A DNA stretch of 64,000 nucleotides from positions 4,759,501-4,823,500 of the forward strand of contig CATNEN010000003.1 in NCBI GenBank assembly GCA_950097015.1. Reading direction: 5' to 3'. Below, piece by piece: positions 1 through 13,900 of the stretch. The notes under the pieces were generated by a model. That model was not told the origin of the DNA, made no database searches, and saw nothing but the letters and a program-made list of their open reading frames with translations. The translations under genes and the position numbers were made by a program. The DNA comes from Macrostomum hystrix. Lineage: Eukaryota > Platyhelminthes > Macrostomidae. Each line of letters begins with the position of its first letter. Within the stretch, counting starts at the first letter, position 1.

Positions 1-27
1 GTAATTCAATACAAACTATGCTAATCA

Positions 28-598
28 GTGTTCACCTGTTCACAGATATCAGTGTTAAACTGTTCACAGATATCAGCGTTCACCTGTTCACAGATATCAG
101 CGTTCACCTGTTCACAGATATCAGCGTTCACCTGTTCACAGATATCAGCGTTCACCTGTTCACAGATATCAGCGTTCACCTGTTCACAGATATCAGCGTT
201 CACCTGTTTACAGATATCAGCGTTCACCTGTTCACAGATATCAGCGTTAAACTGTTCACAGATATCAGTGTTAAACTGTTCACAGATATCAGTGTTAAAC
301 TGTTCACAGATATCAGTGTTCACCTGTTCACAGATATCAGCGTTCACCTGTTTACAGATATCAGCGTTCACCTGTTCACAGATATCAGCGTTAAACTGTT
401 CACAGATATCAGTGTTAAACTGTTCACAGATATCAGTGTTAAACTGTTCACAGATATCAGTGTTCACCTGTTCACAGATATCTGTGTTCACCTATTTACA
501 GACATCACGATTCACCTATTCACAGGTATCAGTGTTCACCTGTTCACAAGTATCCTGATATATGTGATACTAACTGATATTACTTTTAAATTATTCAC
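28..598. repeat. 24-bp minisatellite (about 22 units), upstream intron
   Basis: Units contain CACCTGTTCACAGATATCAG with small variants (GTT/GCG, CACC/AAAC). Units decay at the right end (500-598). Because 24 is a multiple of three the array is open in several frames, but it has no protein-like composition. It lies upstream of the first visible ACAD10-like exon. Confidence 0.95.
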
Positions 599-1054
599 AT
601 AATTAAAAAATGCCCATTCACAGATATATAATATTATTATTATATATAATAGCAAAAGTCTGTCTGACCAGTTCTGAAACTTTCTACCATCAGTGTCTGG
701 TTTAGTACAACTGGCTATAAATAACGATAATTATTCAGCGCAACTGCAGCTAAAAATGAATAGTTTAAAATTGTTTAGTTTGCTAGTCTAACAAAAAGGG
801 CTAGCTAATTTTCTGGATTTTTAATTTAAGTTAGTCAGAAAATTTGCGGAAGTGAAAGTCGGCCATTTAGTTTTTACGAGTATAGTGTCTACGCCCACGC
901 ACTGGTATCGCAATGCATTTTAAAACTATTTTTTTCCAAACACTATTTTATAGATTAATCTTCGACTCCTAAATTGATTTTGCAGTCAGTTCGAAATGTC
1001 AAGAAAAATATTGCGAACTATTTTTTTATTTTACCCAACGTTTCAAATCGATCT
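599..1054. other. AT-rich intronic sequence, no feature seen
   Basis: The stretch lies between two minisatellites upstream of the first visible exon. I see no exon with HAD similarity, no SINE and no RNA gene here. The missing HAD N-terminal exons must lie further left. Confidence 0.5.
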
Positions 1055-1763
1055 ACCCTACCAGAATAATATATCTACTTATCCTATCCAATCTATCTAC
1101 CTTACTTATACAATCTACCTACCTTACCTGTTCAACCCCACCTGTCTAATCTATCTATCCTACCATACTAATCTATCTAACCTACCTGTTCTATCGATCT
1201 ACCCTGCCTGTCTAATCTATCTACCCTGCCTGTCTAATCTATCTACCCTGCCTGTCTAATCTATCTACCCTACCTGTCTAATCTATCTACCCTGCCTGTC
1301 TAATCTATGTACCCTGCCTGTCTAATCTATGTACCCTACCTGTCTAATTTATCTACCCTACCTGTCCAATCTATCTACCCTGTCTGTCTAATCTATCTAC
1401 CCTACCTGTCTAATCTATCTACCCTGCCTGTCTAATCTATGTACCCTGCCTGTCTAATCTATGTACCCTACCTGTCTAATCTATCTACCCTACCTGTCCA
1501 ATCTATCTACCCTTCCTGTCTAATCTATCTACCCTACCTGTCCAATCTATCTACCCTGTCTGTCTAATCTATCTACCCTACCTGTCTAATCTATCTACCC
1601 TGCCTGTCTAATCTATCTACCCTACCTGTCTAATCTATCTACCCTGCCTGTCTAATCTATCTACCCTGCCTGTCTAATCCATCTACCCTGTCTGTCTAAT
1701 CTATCTACCCTGCCTGACTAATCTATCTACCCTGCCTGACTAATCTATCTACCCTTCCTGTCG
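1055..1763. repeat. 22-bp minisatellite (about 32 units)
   Basis: Units carry CCTGTCTAATCTATCTACC, with degenerate first units from about 1055 and regular ones from about 1190. The array ends about 55 bp before the exon acceptor at 1820. Confidence 0.95.
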
Positions 1764-1820
1764 TGGTTATAAGCCTATCTGATAAGCATCACACTCTATA
1801 TTTACCACCAATTCTTTCAG

Positions 1821-1979
1821 ATTGTGGAGTCCTGCAAAGTGGGCTGTCGGAAACCTGACGAAATGATTTATCGAATTCTGTTGGATAAACTGGGCCTGCC
1901 CGGTTCTAGTGTGGTATTTCTTGACGACATCGGGCAGAATCTGAAGGCTGCCAAAGCGTTCGGCATCAAGACGATTAAG
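1821..1979 (+). CDS. ACAD10: ACAD10-like exon: end of HAD domain
   Basis: The exon starts after the acceptor TTCTTTCAG and ends before a GTTGCC donor; it is 53 codons in phase 0. It encodes [13 protein letters not shown] and [16 protein letters not shown], the third and fourth HAD motifs. Joined to the next exon it reads [15 protein letters not shown], matching the HAD-to-kinase linker of vertebrate ACAD10. Reading on past the donor meets a stop within three codons, which supports the splice. Confidence 0.88.
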
Positions 1980-4900
1980 GTTGCCTAGAATGTCTGTCTA
2001 TTTGTTGTTTTAAAATAAAATTTATATTCCTTTTTCTTAGATTGATTTTTTCTGTTAAAATTACACAATATCAAGGTACTAAAAGATTACTTTGGTGAGT
2101 AGGTAGTACTTAAGGGGAATTAGATAATGACCTGGGTGTTAGATAATGACCTGGGTGTTAGATAATGACCTGGGTGTTAGATAATGACCTGGGTGTTAGA
2201 TAATGACCTGGGTGTTAGATAATGACCTGGGTGTTAGATAATGACCTGGGTGTTAAATAATGACCTGGGTGTCAGATAATGAGCTGTGTGTTAGATAATG
2301 ACCTGGGTGTTAGGTAATGACCTGGGTGTTAGATAATGAGCTGTGTGTTAGATAATGACCTGTGTGTTACATAATGACCTGTGTGTTAGATAATGACCTG
2401 TGTGTTAGATAATGACCTGTGTGTTAGATAGTGACCTGGGTGTTAGATAATGAGCTGGGTGTTAGATAATGACCTGGGTGTCAGATAATGAGCTGTGTGT
2501 TACATAATGACCTGTGTGTTAGATAATGACCCGTGTGTTAGATAGTGACCTGGGTGTTAGATAATGACCTGGGTGTTAGATAATGAGCTGGGTGTTAGAT
2601 AATGACCTGGATGTTAGATAATGACCTGGGTGTTAGATAATGACCTGGGTGTTAGATAATGACCTGGGTGTTAGATAATAAGCTGTGTTAGATAATGACC
2701 TGGGTGTTAGATAATGACCTGGGTGTTAGATAATGACCTGGGTGTTAGATAATGACCTGGGTGTTAAATAATGACCTAGGTGTCAGATAATGAGCTGGGT
2801 GTTAGATAATGAGCTGGTTAAAAAATGAAATGAATAATTTAATCAATCTAAAATAGTCAACAATGATAGCCGACATAATAATAATAATAATTTCAGGAGG
2901 GCTGCGGGCAATGGCACTTCATTTGGTGACACTAGACCAGCAGCCAGCGAGGAGGCAATTCTGCCCATTTCGCTGACTCCTGAGCACACACGCACACAGA
3001 TACTGTACGCAGGCATACGCTCACACAGGTGTGTACATCTGCCCTGACTTTCTCATCGTCAGGCAGTGTACACTCTCACTGTGCCTTGGAGGTTGGCCCT
3101 CAAGGGCGTAAATTGCACGACAAGCCCCCAAGCCTTCTCTCCGCGGCGGCCCCCCCAAATGAATGTGGCCTCGCCGTGGAATCGAGCTCAGGGACCTTGG
3201 TGCGAGAGGCAAACGCGATAACCGCTCTGCCACCCATCTGTCGATAGTCGACATAATTACACGATGAAATAAAGTTGACAGAAAAAAATATGCTTAAATT
3301 GGTGGTTTTTGCCACTAAATTTGATTTTGAAGTAAATAAAAAATCTTGATTTGCTGAACAGTTGTACTCAGACTTTGGACCTGGCTCAATCTCCGGCTAA
3401 ATTATCGATTCCATTTACCCCTTCACCACCCGTTGCTAGGTAACCAGTTCCGAGCAAGCTATTCGCGACCTAGAATCCGTCATTGGCCTGTCTTTGCAAT
3501 CGAAGCCAGCCGCAGCAGCAGCAGCAGCCGCCGCGTCGCCGCCAGGCACAGTGGAAGTTTCCAGTCGGCTTCAATTAAACGAACAATCTCTGCGGGCCTA
3601 CCTGTCCAAGAGATTTCCTAGCCAAGATAACCAGCCGGCCTCATTAATTATTCGAGCATTCAGTCATGGCCAATCGAATCCTACCTACTATGTGCAATAC
3701 GGCGATAAGGAGCTGGTGTTGCGCAAGAAGCCGCCTGGAAAGCTGTTGCCATCCGCCCACGCAATCGAGCGCGAGTATCGAGTCATTTCCGCACTGAGAA
3801 AGCACGGCGTACCGTTGCCTGAACTGTACGATCTGTGCGAGGATGCCAGTGTGCTGGGTACGCCATTCTATATTATGCAATATCTGAGAGGTCGAGTCTT
3901 CACTGATGTCCGGCTACCCGAATTGAGTCCGGAGCAGAGAACTCAGGTGAGTCAGGATTATGCCTATATTTTCCCATTCTAGAAACTATTTCAATATCTC
4001 CGTAGTTACTCCGCGTGGTCTTTCCTCAGGGGAAAAATAGCGTGGCATTTAAAATTCCCGGATCCTTAAAATCCTTTCAAGATTCTCAGGAGGTTGTAGC
4101 CTTGTGGCTAGAGCGTCTGACTCACGACTTGAATGTCGCGGGTTCGAATCTCGACTCCACTATAACAATTTGTGTCCTCTTGCAAGACACTTAACTCTTT
4201 ATTGCTTCCGTTAAATGGGTGCCAGCATTAGCTGGGGTCATTGAGGGTAGATGTGCCGTCTCCCCAGTCCATGGACTGAACAGCAGTACGCAGCCTCCAA
4301 TAGCTTCTGCTAGGTGCTGTCGGCTGCACATCTGGCCCATTTAGGGCAGGTATAATCAATTATTATTTTAAAAAATTAATTATAAGATTTTCAAAACCGT
4401 TCCTAGAGTATCGAAATAGTTTACGATTTCCTCAGAAATCTATTTAACATCCCAGATCCCAAAAAACTTTCCCAGGTCTACTCGGAGATGATCCGGGTCC
4501 TGGCCCTGATTCACAGCGTCAACCCGGATGCAGCCGGTCTGTCCGATTTCGGCAAGCGAGATGGCTACCTGGCGAGGAATATTGAGCGTTGGCGCAGTCA
4601 GTACGAGGCCAGCGTTGCCGGCGAGGCCAGGCCCATCCCGGAGATGCCCGGCCTGCACGACTGGCTGATTGACCGGCTGCCCTCGGCGGCTGACGCGCCA
4701 GAGCCCAGCGGTGTTGTCCACGGAGACTATCGGTTGGATAATCTTGTGTTCGATCCCGATACGCTTAAGGTGAGATTCAACTTTTACAAACGAAATCCCA
4801 TTTCTGAAGGAGATCCCATTTCTGAAGGAAATCCCATTTCTGAAGTAAATCCCATTTCTGAAGTAAATCCCATTTCTGAAGGAAATCCCATTTCTGAATG

Positions 4901-7900
4901 AAATCCCATTTCTGAATGAAATCCCATTTCTGAAGGAAATCCCATTTCTGAATCCCATTTCTATACGTTCTTTACGGGTGGTTACTATTTTCATTTACTA
5001 TTTACCAACCCTTTTATATTAACTTATAGAAGAGAATCTATTTCACTTATAATGGGAATCCCATTCTCATATTTAGAGAATCCCATTATCATTCCACTGG
5101 AATCCCTTTCGTATTCGAAGGGAATCCCCTCCACATTCCAAGGGAATCCCCTTAACACTCCGAGAAAATCCCTTTCATAATTTAAGGGAATACACTTCAC
5201 ATACCGAAAGAATCCTTCTCGTATTCAAAGAGAATCCCATTCTCATTCCTGGGGAATCCTTGTCGCATTCGAAGAGAATCCCGTTCTCATTCCTGGGGAA
5301 TCCTTCTCGCATTCGGAGAGAATCCCGTTCTCATTCCTGGGGAATCCTTGTCGCATTCAAAGAGAATCCCGTTCTCATTCCTGGGGAATCCTTCTCGCAT
5401 TCGGAGAGAATCCCGTTCTCATTCCTGGGGAATCCTTGTCGCATTCGAAGAGAATCCCGTTCTCATTCCTGGGGAATCCTTGTCGCATTCGAAGAGAATC
5501 CCGTTCTCATTCCTGGGGAATCCTTTTCGCATTCGAAGAGAATCCCGTTCTCATTCCTGGGGAATCCTTGTCGCATTCGAAGAGAATCCCGTTCTCATTC
5601 CTGGGGAATCCCATTCTCATTCCTCGAGAATCCTTGTAGCATTCAAAGAGAATCCCAATCGACAAAAAATTTGGGCGCAATCCTATTTACTGCTTGAAAA
5701 ATGAAATTATGATTCATCTGATTTATTGACCATTGAATAAACCTCGTTGCAGGCAATTTTCCAGGCAATTAAAAAAAAAATTTTGGGCACTTTTAGCGCA
5801 ATTGGAAAATTTGTTTTTGTCTGCCGATCAAAATCTGTTCTAAAATAGGAAAAATAAATTGCAGATCTAGTACCACCTGTTGCCTGATGATTGCTTGGAA
5901 AACCAGTTTCTTGTACCAGTCTTCTTCTCTTTCTCCCCTGTCTTCTCCTCTTTCTCCCCTGTCTTCTTCTCTTTCTCCCCTGTCTTCTCCTCTTTCTCCC
6001 CTGTCTTCTCCTCTTTCTCCCCCGTCTTCTCCTCTTTCTCCCCTGTCTTCTCCTCTTTCTCCTATGTGTTCTTATTTTCTTTCCTTTTTAGCCACATTTC
6101 TCCCCTGTTGACATTTTCTTAAAAAAATTCCCCGTTTTGTTTTTTTTACTTTGATTATTTAGGCGATTGTTAATGTCTGTCATTCCACTATTTTCTCTCT
6201 TACAAGTTGTCAGTTTCCGAAAAATGGGGTATAATCAGAATACTACGGTTAGAATAATAAAAGGATATTCATTGTGTTTCTGAAGAAGATACGATAAAAG
6301 TGCATTTTTCCGAGTTACAATCCTCACCTGTCTCTAACCCAATCCTCACCTGTCTCTATCACAATCCCCACCTGTCTCTATCCCAATCCTCACCTGTCTC
6401 TATCCCAATCCTCACCTGTCTCTATCCCAATCCTCACCTGTCTCTATCCCAATCCTCACCTGTCTCTATCCCAATCCTCACCTGTCTCTATCCCAATCCC
6501 CACCTGTCTCTATCCCAATCCTCACCTGTCTCTATCACAATCCTCACCTGTCTCTATCCCAATCCTCACCTGTCTCTATCCCAATCCTCACCTGTCTCTA
6601 TCCCAATCCTCACCTGTCTCTATCCCAATCCTCACCTGTCTCTATCCCAATCCTCACCTGTCTCTATCCCAATCCTCACCTGTCTCTATCCCAATCCTCA
6701 CCTGTCTCTATCCCAATCCTCACCTGTCTCTATCCCAATCCCCACCTGTCTCTATCCCAATCCTCACCTGTCTCTATCCCAATCCTCACCTGTCTCTATC
6801 CCAATCCTCACCTGTCTCTATCCCAATCCTCACCTGTCTCTATCCCAATCCTCACCTGTCTCTATCCCAATCCTCACCTGTCTCTATCCCAATCCTCACC
6901 TGTCTCTATCCCAATCCTCACCTGTCTCTATCCTAATCCTCACCTGTCTCTATCCTTATCCTTACCTGTCTCTATCCCAATCCCCACCTGTCTCTATCTT
7001 AATCCTCACCTGTCTCTATCCCAATCCCCACCTGTCTCTATCCCAATCCTCACCTGTCTCTATCTCAATCCTCACCTGTCTCTATCCCAATCCTCACCTT
7101 TCTCTATCCCAATCCTCACCTGTCTCTATCCCAATCCTCACCTGTCTCTATCCCAATCCTCACCTGTCTCTTCCCAATCCTCACCTGTCTCTATCCCAAT
7201 CCTCACCTGTCTCTATCCCAATCCTCACCTGTCTCTCTCCCAATCCTCACCTGTCTCTATCCCAATCCTCACCTGTCTCTTCCCTAATCTTTACCGTCTA
7301 TCTGATGTTAATGACAAGCAGAGTTCATATTGCCTCAATCCGCTCACTGTGCTTGTCCTAACAGGTAATCGGTGTGCTGGACTGGGAACTGGCCACCCTG
7401 GGCCACCCGCTAACCGACCTGGCAACCTGCCTGCTCGCTCACCGACTCGATCCAGCTTGGAGCGACAAGTTCCTGGTGCCCGCACTGCAGCCACTGCCGC
7501 GGGGAGTGCCAACCGAGGCCGAGTTAGTTGCCGACTATTGCCGAAGGCTGGGAATACAAGGTGGCGTCCCTGATTTGGACTTTTATCACGCCTTCATCAT
7601 GTTCCGCTTTGCTGCCATTCTGCAGGGAGTGTACAAGTGAGGCTTGTAATGCTGTGACCACTTCTCACCTGCCTGTGCTGACCCCAACACAACTATTATC
7701 TGACCCACACCCATACCATCTAACCCACACACCATACCATCTAACCCACACACAATACCATCTAACTCACACCCATACCATCTAACCCACACACCATACC
7801 ATCTAACCCACACACAATACCATCTAACACACACCATACCATCTAACCCACACACCTTACCATCTAACCCACGCACCATACCATCTAACCCACACCCATA

Positions 7901-10900
7901 CCATCTAACCCACACCCATACCATCTAACCTCCACCCATACCATCTAACCCACACCCATACCATCTAACCCACACCCATACCATCTAACCCACACCCATA
8001 CCATCTAACCCACACCATAACATCTAACCCACACACCATACCATCTAACCCACACACAATACCATCTAACTCACACCCATACCATCTAACCCACACACCA
8101 TACCATCTAACCCACACACAATACCATCTAACACACACCATACCATCTAACCCACACACCTTACCATCTAACCCACGCACCATACCATCTAACCCACACC
8201 CATACCATCTAACCCACACCCATACCATCTAACCCCCACCCATACCATCTAACCCACACCCATACCATCTAACCCACACCCATACCATCTAACCCACACC
8301 CATACCATCTAACCCACACCATAACATCTAACCCACACCCATACCATCTAACCCACACACCATACCATCTAACCCACACCATACCATCTAACCCACACCC
8401 ATACCATCTAACCCACACCCATACCATCTAACCCACACACCATACCATCTAACCCACACCATACCATCTAACCCACACCCATACCATCTAACCCACACCC
8501 ATACCATCTAACCCACACCCATACCATCTAACCCACACCCATACGATCTCTAGACGCGCTCTAGACGGTCAGAGCAGCTCAGGCAAAGCGAAAATAGTGG
8601 GCTCGTTTGCTCGTGACGTGGCCTCCCTAGGCTGGTCCGTGGCTCAAGGCTCGGGCCTGCCGTCGCAACCGAAGCGTCATTTTTCCTCCGGCGTACGCGC
8701 AGGCGCCGGCATGCCAATCAGCCTGTCGGAGCTCAGGCCGGAGGTTCAGGAACTGCACTCGCGTGTTCGAGCTTTCGTTCGCGACAAAATCTTGCCACTA
8801 GAAGCGGAACTAAATGCCTACTATGAATCGCAATCTAAATGGACTGCTCATCCGGTCATCGACAAACTCAAAGCTGAGGCTAAGCAGCAGGGTCTGTGGA
8901 ATCTTTTCTTACCAATTGAGTCCGATACCCAGCGCAAATACTCGCCCGGCCTGACTAATATTGAGTACGCTTTTCTGTGCGAAGAGATGGGCTGGTCTGT
9001 CTATGCGTCCGAGGTATTCAACTGCTCTGCCCCAGACACTGGCAATATGGAGGTGAGTGTGAGCTGCTACCCTCACGCTAATGTCACTCTACCTTCACTC
9101 TTATGTCACCCTATCATCACTCTAATGTCACTCTACCTTCACTCTTATGTCACCCTATCATCACTCTAATGTCACTCTACCTTCACTCTAATGTCACTCT
9201 ACCTTCACTCTAATGTCACTCTACCTTCACTCTAATGTCACTCTACCTTCACTCTAATGTCACTCTACCTTCACTCTAATGTCACTCTACCTTCACTCTA
9301 ATGTCACTCTACCTTCACTCTAATGTCACTCTATCATCACTCTAATGTCACTCTACCTTCACTCTAATGTCACTCTACCTTCACTCTAATGTCACTCTAC
9401 CTTCACTCTAATGTCACTCTACCTTCACTCTAATGTCACTCTACCTTCACTCTATTGTCACTCTACCATCACTCTAATGTCACTCCTAGGTACTGGTTCG
9501 CTACGGCACGGAGGAGCAGAAGCGTCGCTGGCTCGAGCCTCTTCTATCTGGCTCGATTCGTTCTTGTTTCGCAATGACCGAGCCGGCGGTTGCCTCGTCA
9601 GACGCGACCAACATTGAGGCTTCGATAAGTCGCTCCCCTGACGGCAGTCACTACATTGTCAACGGTCACAAATGGTGGATCTCAGGAGCACTGCATCCAA
9701 ACTGCAAACTGGCCATTTTCATGGGCAAAACTGACACCACCGCCGCTGCTCACAAACAGCAGTCCATGCTGCTGGTTCCAATGGATTCACCTGGTGTCAG
9801 TGTTGTTAGACCGCTGCACGTGTTCGGATTCGTTGACGCTCCAGGTCGGTGTTATTCATTGATTTTTCGTTTTCATTAACTCATGAATCCATATTGGTAG
9901 AAGAATTAAAATAGTTATTAATTTAGCCGCGGAGAGAAGGCTTGGGGGCTTGTCGTGCAATTTACGCCATTGAGGGCCAACCTCCAAGGCACAGTGAGAG
10001 TGTACACTGCCTGACGATGAGAAAGTCAGGGCAGATGTACACACCTGTGTGCGTGTGTGCTCAGGAGTCAGCGAAATGGGCAGAATTGCCTCCTCGCTGG
10101 CTGCGGGTCTGGTGTCACCAAATGATGTGCCACTGCCCGCAGCCCTCCTGTAATAAAAATTATTAATATTCTTGATTATTCTTAATTCATCATTTATTCA
10201 TATTCGTTGGCTGATTAAGATCATTGTTTAATTGTTTGATTGTTGATTGACTGACTAGTCTAGTGTACTAGTCAGGAAGTCAGATGAGCCAGTTGTTACC
10301 CCAAAAGTGCTCGTATTTAACAAAAGCTTTTGTTTCAGTTTAAGCTTTCTTCTACCTATAGACTAGCCGTACTTTGGGACACACCCCCGCAAAAAAATCA
10401 ATAGTTTTTTTAGCTGGCCGATATGTATAGAAAAAGTTTTTACTATTCTACTATTTCGAATAAACAACGGTTCGAAATATGGCCGCTATGTATCGAAAAT
10501 GGGTCATTTCAGCTTCAGATTTCTTAGAATCCATTCTATAATAGTTATATACTGTAAGAAACTGCAAGCATAATTACATTTTTTTCTACTTTCTTTGTAT
10601 ATACTCTTCTAAAAGTACAAACACTCATCGTCACATGCTCAGCTTCTCATTTTGCGTCCCACTCAGTTGCGATTCCAATATTTTTTCTTTCTTCAATAGA
10701 CTCGCTTACACAGCATTTTTCTCTGAGCACTCGGTGGCTCATGCATAGTTAATGATTTGCGACAATTCAATCCGCTATATATGGTCATTTACCGGTCCTC
10801 TCTTGTTCATTATGGTTGCCTTTAAAGTACAACAGGTTTGCGGGCCAGCTAACACCCACTCACCTGCTGAGTGTGCCGGTCAATTTTAGTGGGTGTGTCA

Positions 10901-13900
10901 CTAAGGGAGGATGACTGGGAAAAATACTGTGCGGGAGAATGCTAGTTGAAAAGCATGAACAGAAAATATTTTTATCGAGATAAGCACAGGTAGAGGAAGG
11001 GAGATAAGCACAGGTACAGGAAGGGAGATAAGCACAGGTAGAGGAAGGGAGATAAGCACAGGTACAGGAAGGGAGATAAGCATAGGTAGAGGAAGGGAGA
11101 TAAGCATAGGTACAGGAAGGGAGATAAGCATAGGTAGAGGAAGGGAGATAAGCACAGGTACAGGAAGGGAGATAAGCACAGGTACAGGAAGGGAGATAAG
11201 CACAGGTAGAGGAAGGGAGATAAGCATAGGTACAGGAAGGGAGATAAGCATAGGTACAGGAAGGGAGATAAGCACAGGTAGAGGAAGGGAGATAAGCACA
11301 GGTAGAGGAAGGGATATAAGCACAGGTAGAGGAAGGGATATAAGCACAGGTAGAGGAAGGGAGATAAGCACAGATGGAGAAAGCTAGGGAGTTAAGCACA
11401 GGTAGAGGAAGGGAGATAAGCACAGGTAGAGGAAGGGAGATAAGCATAGGTACAGGAAGGGAGATAAGCACAGGTAGAGGAAGGGAGATAAGCACAGGTA
11501 GAGGAAGGGAGATAAGCTTAGGTACAGGAAGGGAGATAAGCACAGGTAGAGGAAGGGAGATAAGCACAGGTAGAGGAAGGGAGATATTCACAGGTAGAGG
11601 AAGGGAGATAAGCACAGGTAGAGGAAGGGATATATTCACAGGTAGAGGAAGGGAGATAAGCACAGGTAGAGGAAGGGAGATAAGCACAGGTAGAGGAAGG
11701 GAGATAAGCACAGGTAGAGGAAGGGAGATAAGCACAGGTAGAGGAAGGGATATATTCACAGGTAGAGGAAGGGAGATAAGCACAGGTAGAGGAAGGGAGA
11801 TAAGCACAGGTAGAGGAAGGGAGATAAGCACAGGTAGAGGAAGGGAGATAAGCACAGGTAGAGGAAGGGAGATAAGCACAGGTAGAGGAAGGGAGATAAG
11901 CATAGGTACAGGAAGGGAGATAAGCACAGGTAGAGGAAGGGAGATAGCACAGGTAAAGGAAGGGAGATAAGCACAGGTAGAGGAAGGGAGATAAGCACAG
12001 GTAGAGGAAGGGAGATAAGCACAGGTAGAGGAAGGGAGATAAGCACAGGTAGAGGAAGGGAGATAAGCACAGGTAGAGGAAGGGATATATTCACAGGTAG
12101 AGGAAGGGAGATAAGCACAGGTAGAGGAAGGGAGATAAGCACAGGTAGAGGAAGGGAGATAAGCACAGGTAGAGGAAGGGAGATAAGCACAGGTAGAGGA
12201 AGGGAGATAAGCACAGGTAGAGGAAGGGAGATAAGCACAGGTAAAGGAAGGGAGATAAGCACAGGTAGAGGAAGGGAGATAAGCACAGGTAAAGGAAGGG
12301 AGATAAGCACAGGTAGAGGAAGGGAGATAAGCACAGGTAGAGGAAGGGAGATAGCACAGGTAAAGGAAGGGAGATAGCACAGGTAAAGGAAGGGAGATAA
12401 GCACAGGTAGATGAAGGGAGATAAGCATAGGTACAGGAAGGGAGATAAGCACAGGTAGAGGAAGGGAGATAAGCACAGATAGAGAAAGCTAGGGAGTTAA
12501 GCACAGGTAGAGGAGGGGAGATAAGCACAGGTAGAGGAAGCACAGGTAGAGGAAGGGAGATAAGCATAGGTACAGGAAGGGAGATAAGCACAGGTAGAGG
12601 AAGGGAGATAAGCACAGATAGAGAAAGCTAGGGAGTTATGCACAGGTAGAGGAAGGGAGATAAGCACAGGTAGATGAAGGGAGATAAGCATAGGTACAGG
12701 AAGGGAGATAAGCACAGGTAGAGGAAGGGAGATAAGCACAGTTAGATGAAGGGAGATAAGCACAGGTACAGGAAGGGAGATAAGCACAGGTAGAGGAAGG
12801 GAGATAAGCATAGGTACAGGAAGGGAGATAAGCACAGGTAGAGGAAGGGAGATAAGCACAGATAGAGAAAGCTAGGGAGTTAAGCACAGGTAGAGGAGGG
12901 GAGATAAGCACAGGTAGAGGAAGGGAGATAAGCATAGGTACAGGAAGGGAGAAAAGCACAGGTAGAGGAAGGGAGATAAGCACAGGTACAGGAAGGGAGA
13001 TAAGCACAGGTAGAGGAAGGGAGATAAGCATAGGTACAGGAAGGGAGATAAGCACAGATAGAGGAAGGGAGATAAGCACAGGTAGAGGAAGGGAGATAAG
13101 CACAGGTAGAGGAAGGGAGATAAGCACAGGTAGAGGAAGGGAGATAAGCATAGGTACAGGAAGGGAGATAAGCACAGGTAGAGGAAGGGAGAAAACAAAG
13201 GTTGAGGGTTCAGGAGATTTTGTGCATTGTTTGTTAAGCCCATGAGGCTAATGATAATAGTTTGTACTCATTAGACTTCACTCCTAACAACAACTAGGTT
13301 AGCTGCTCAAAATAGAGGAAGGGAGATAAGCATAGGTACAGGAAGGGAGAAAAGCACAGGTAGAGGAAGGGAGATAAACACAGGTAGAGGAAGGGAGATA
13401 AGCACAGGTAGAGGAAGGGAGATAAGCACAGGTAGAGGAAGAGAGATAAGCACAGGTAGAGGAAGGGAGATAAGCACAGGTAGAGGAAGGGAGATAAGCA
13501 CAGATAGAGAAAGCTAGGGAGTTAAGCACAGGTAGAGGAGGGGAGATAAGCACAGGTAGAGGAAGGGAGATAAGCACAGGTAGAGGAAGGGAGATAAGCA
13601 TAGGTACAGGAAGGGAGATAAGCACAGATAGAGGAAGGGAGATAAGCACAGGTAGAGGAAGGGAGATAAGCACAGGTAGAGGAAGGGAGATAAGCACAGG
13701 TAGAGGAAGGGAGATAAGCATAGGTACAGGAAGGGAGATAAGCACAGGTAGAGGAAGGGAGAAAACAAAGGTTGAGGGTTCAGGAGATTTTGTGCATTGT
13801 TTGTTAAGCCCATGAGGCTAATGATAATAGTTTGTACTCATTAGACTTCACTCCTAACAACAACTAGGTTAGCTGCTCAAAATAACTCGGCCCCTTGATA

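Noticed and set aside
2120-2820. CRISPR-like array
   Set aside because: Units are contiguous with no unique spacers, and the sequence is eukaryotic. It is a minisatellite.
3644-3880. Minus-strand frame over the kinase exon
   Set aside because: It is antisense to a well-supported ACAD10-like exon.
4089-4170. tRNA gene
   Set aside because: The B box is good, but the sequence continues into a body shared with 21340-21663, so it is a SINE head. The anticodon arm is not well paired.
6300-7361. 353-codon open frame with [10 protein letters not shown]-type repeats
   Set aside because: It lies within an ACAD10-like intron and is entirely the 22-bp minisatellite.
10860-13813. Long open frames (up to 538 codons) on both strands over the 24-bp array
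   Set aside because: A 24-bp period keeps frames open. Composition is that of the repeat and no domain is present.
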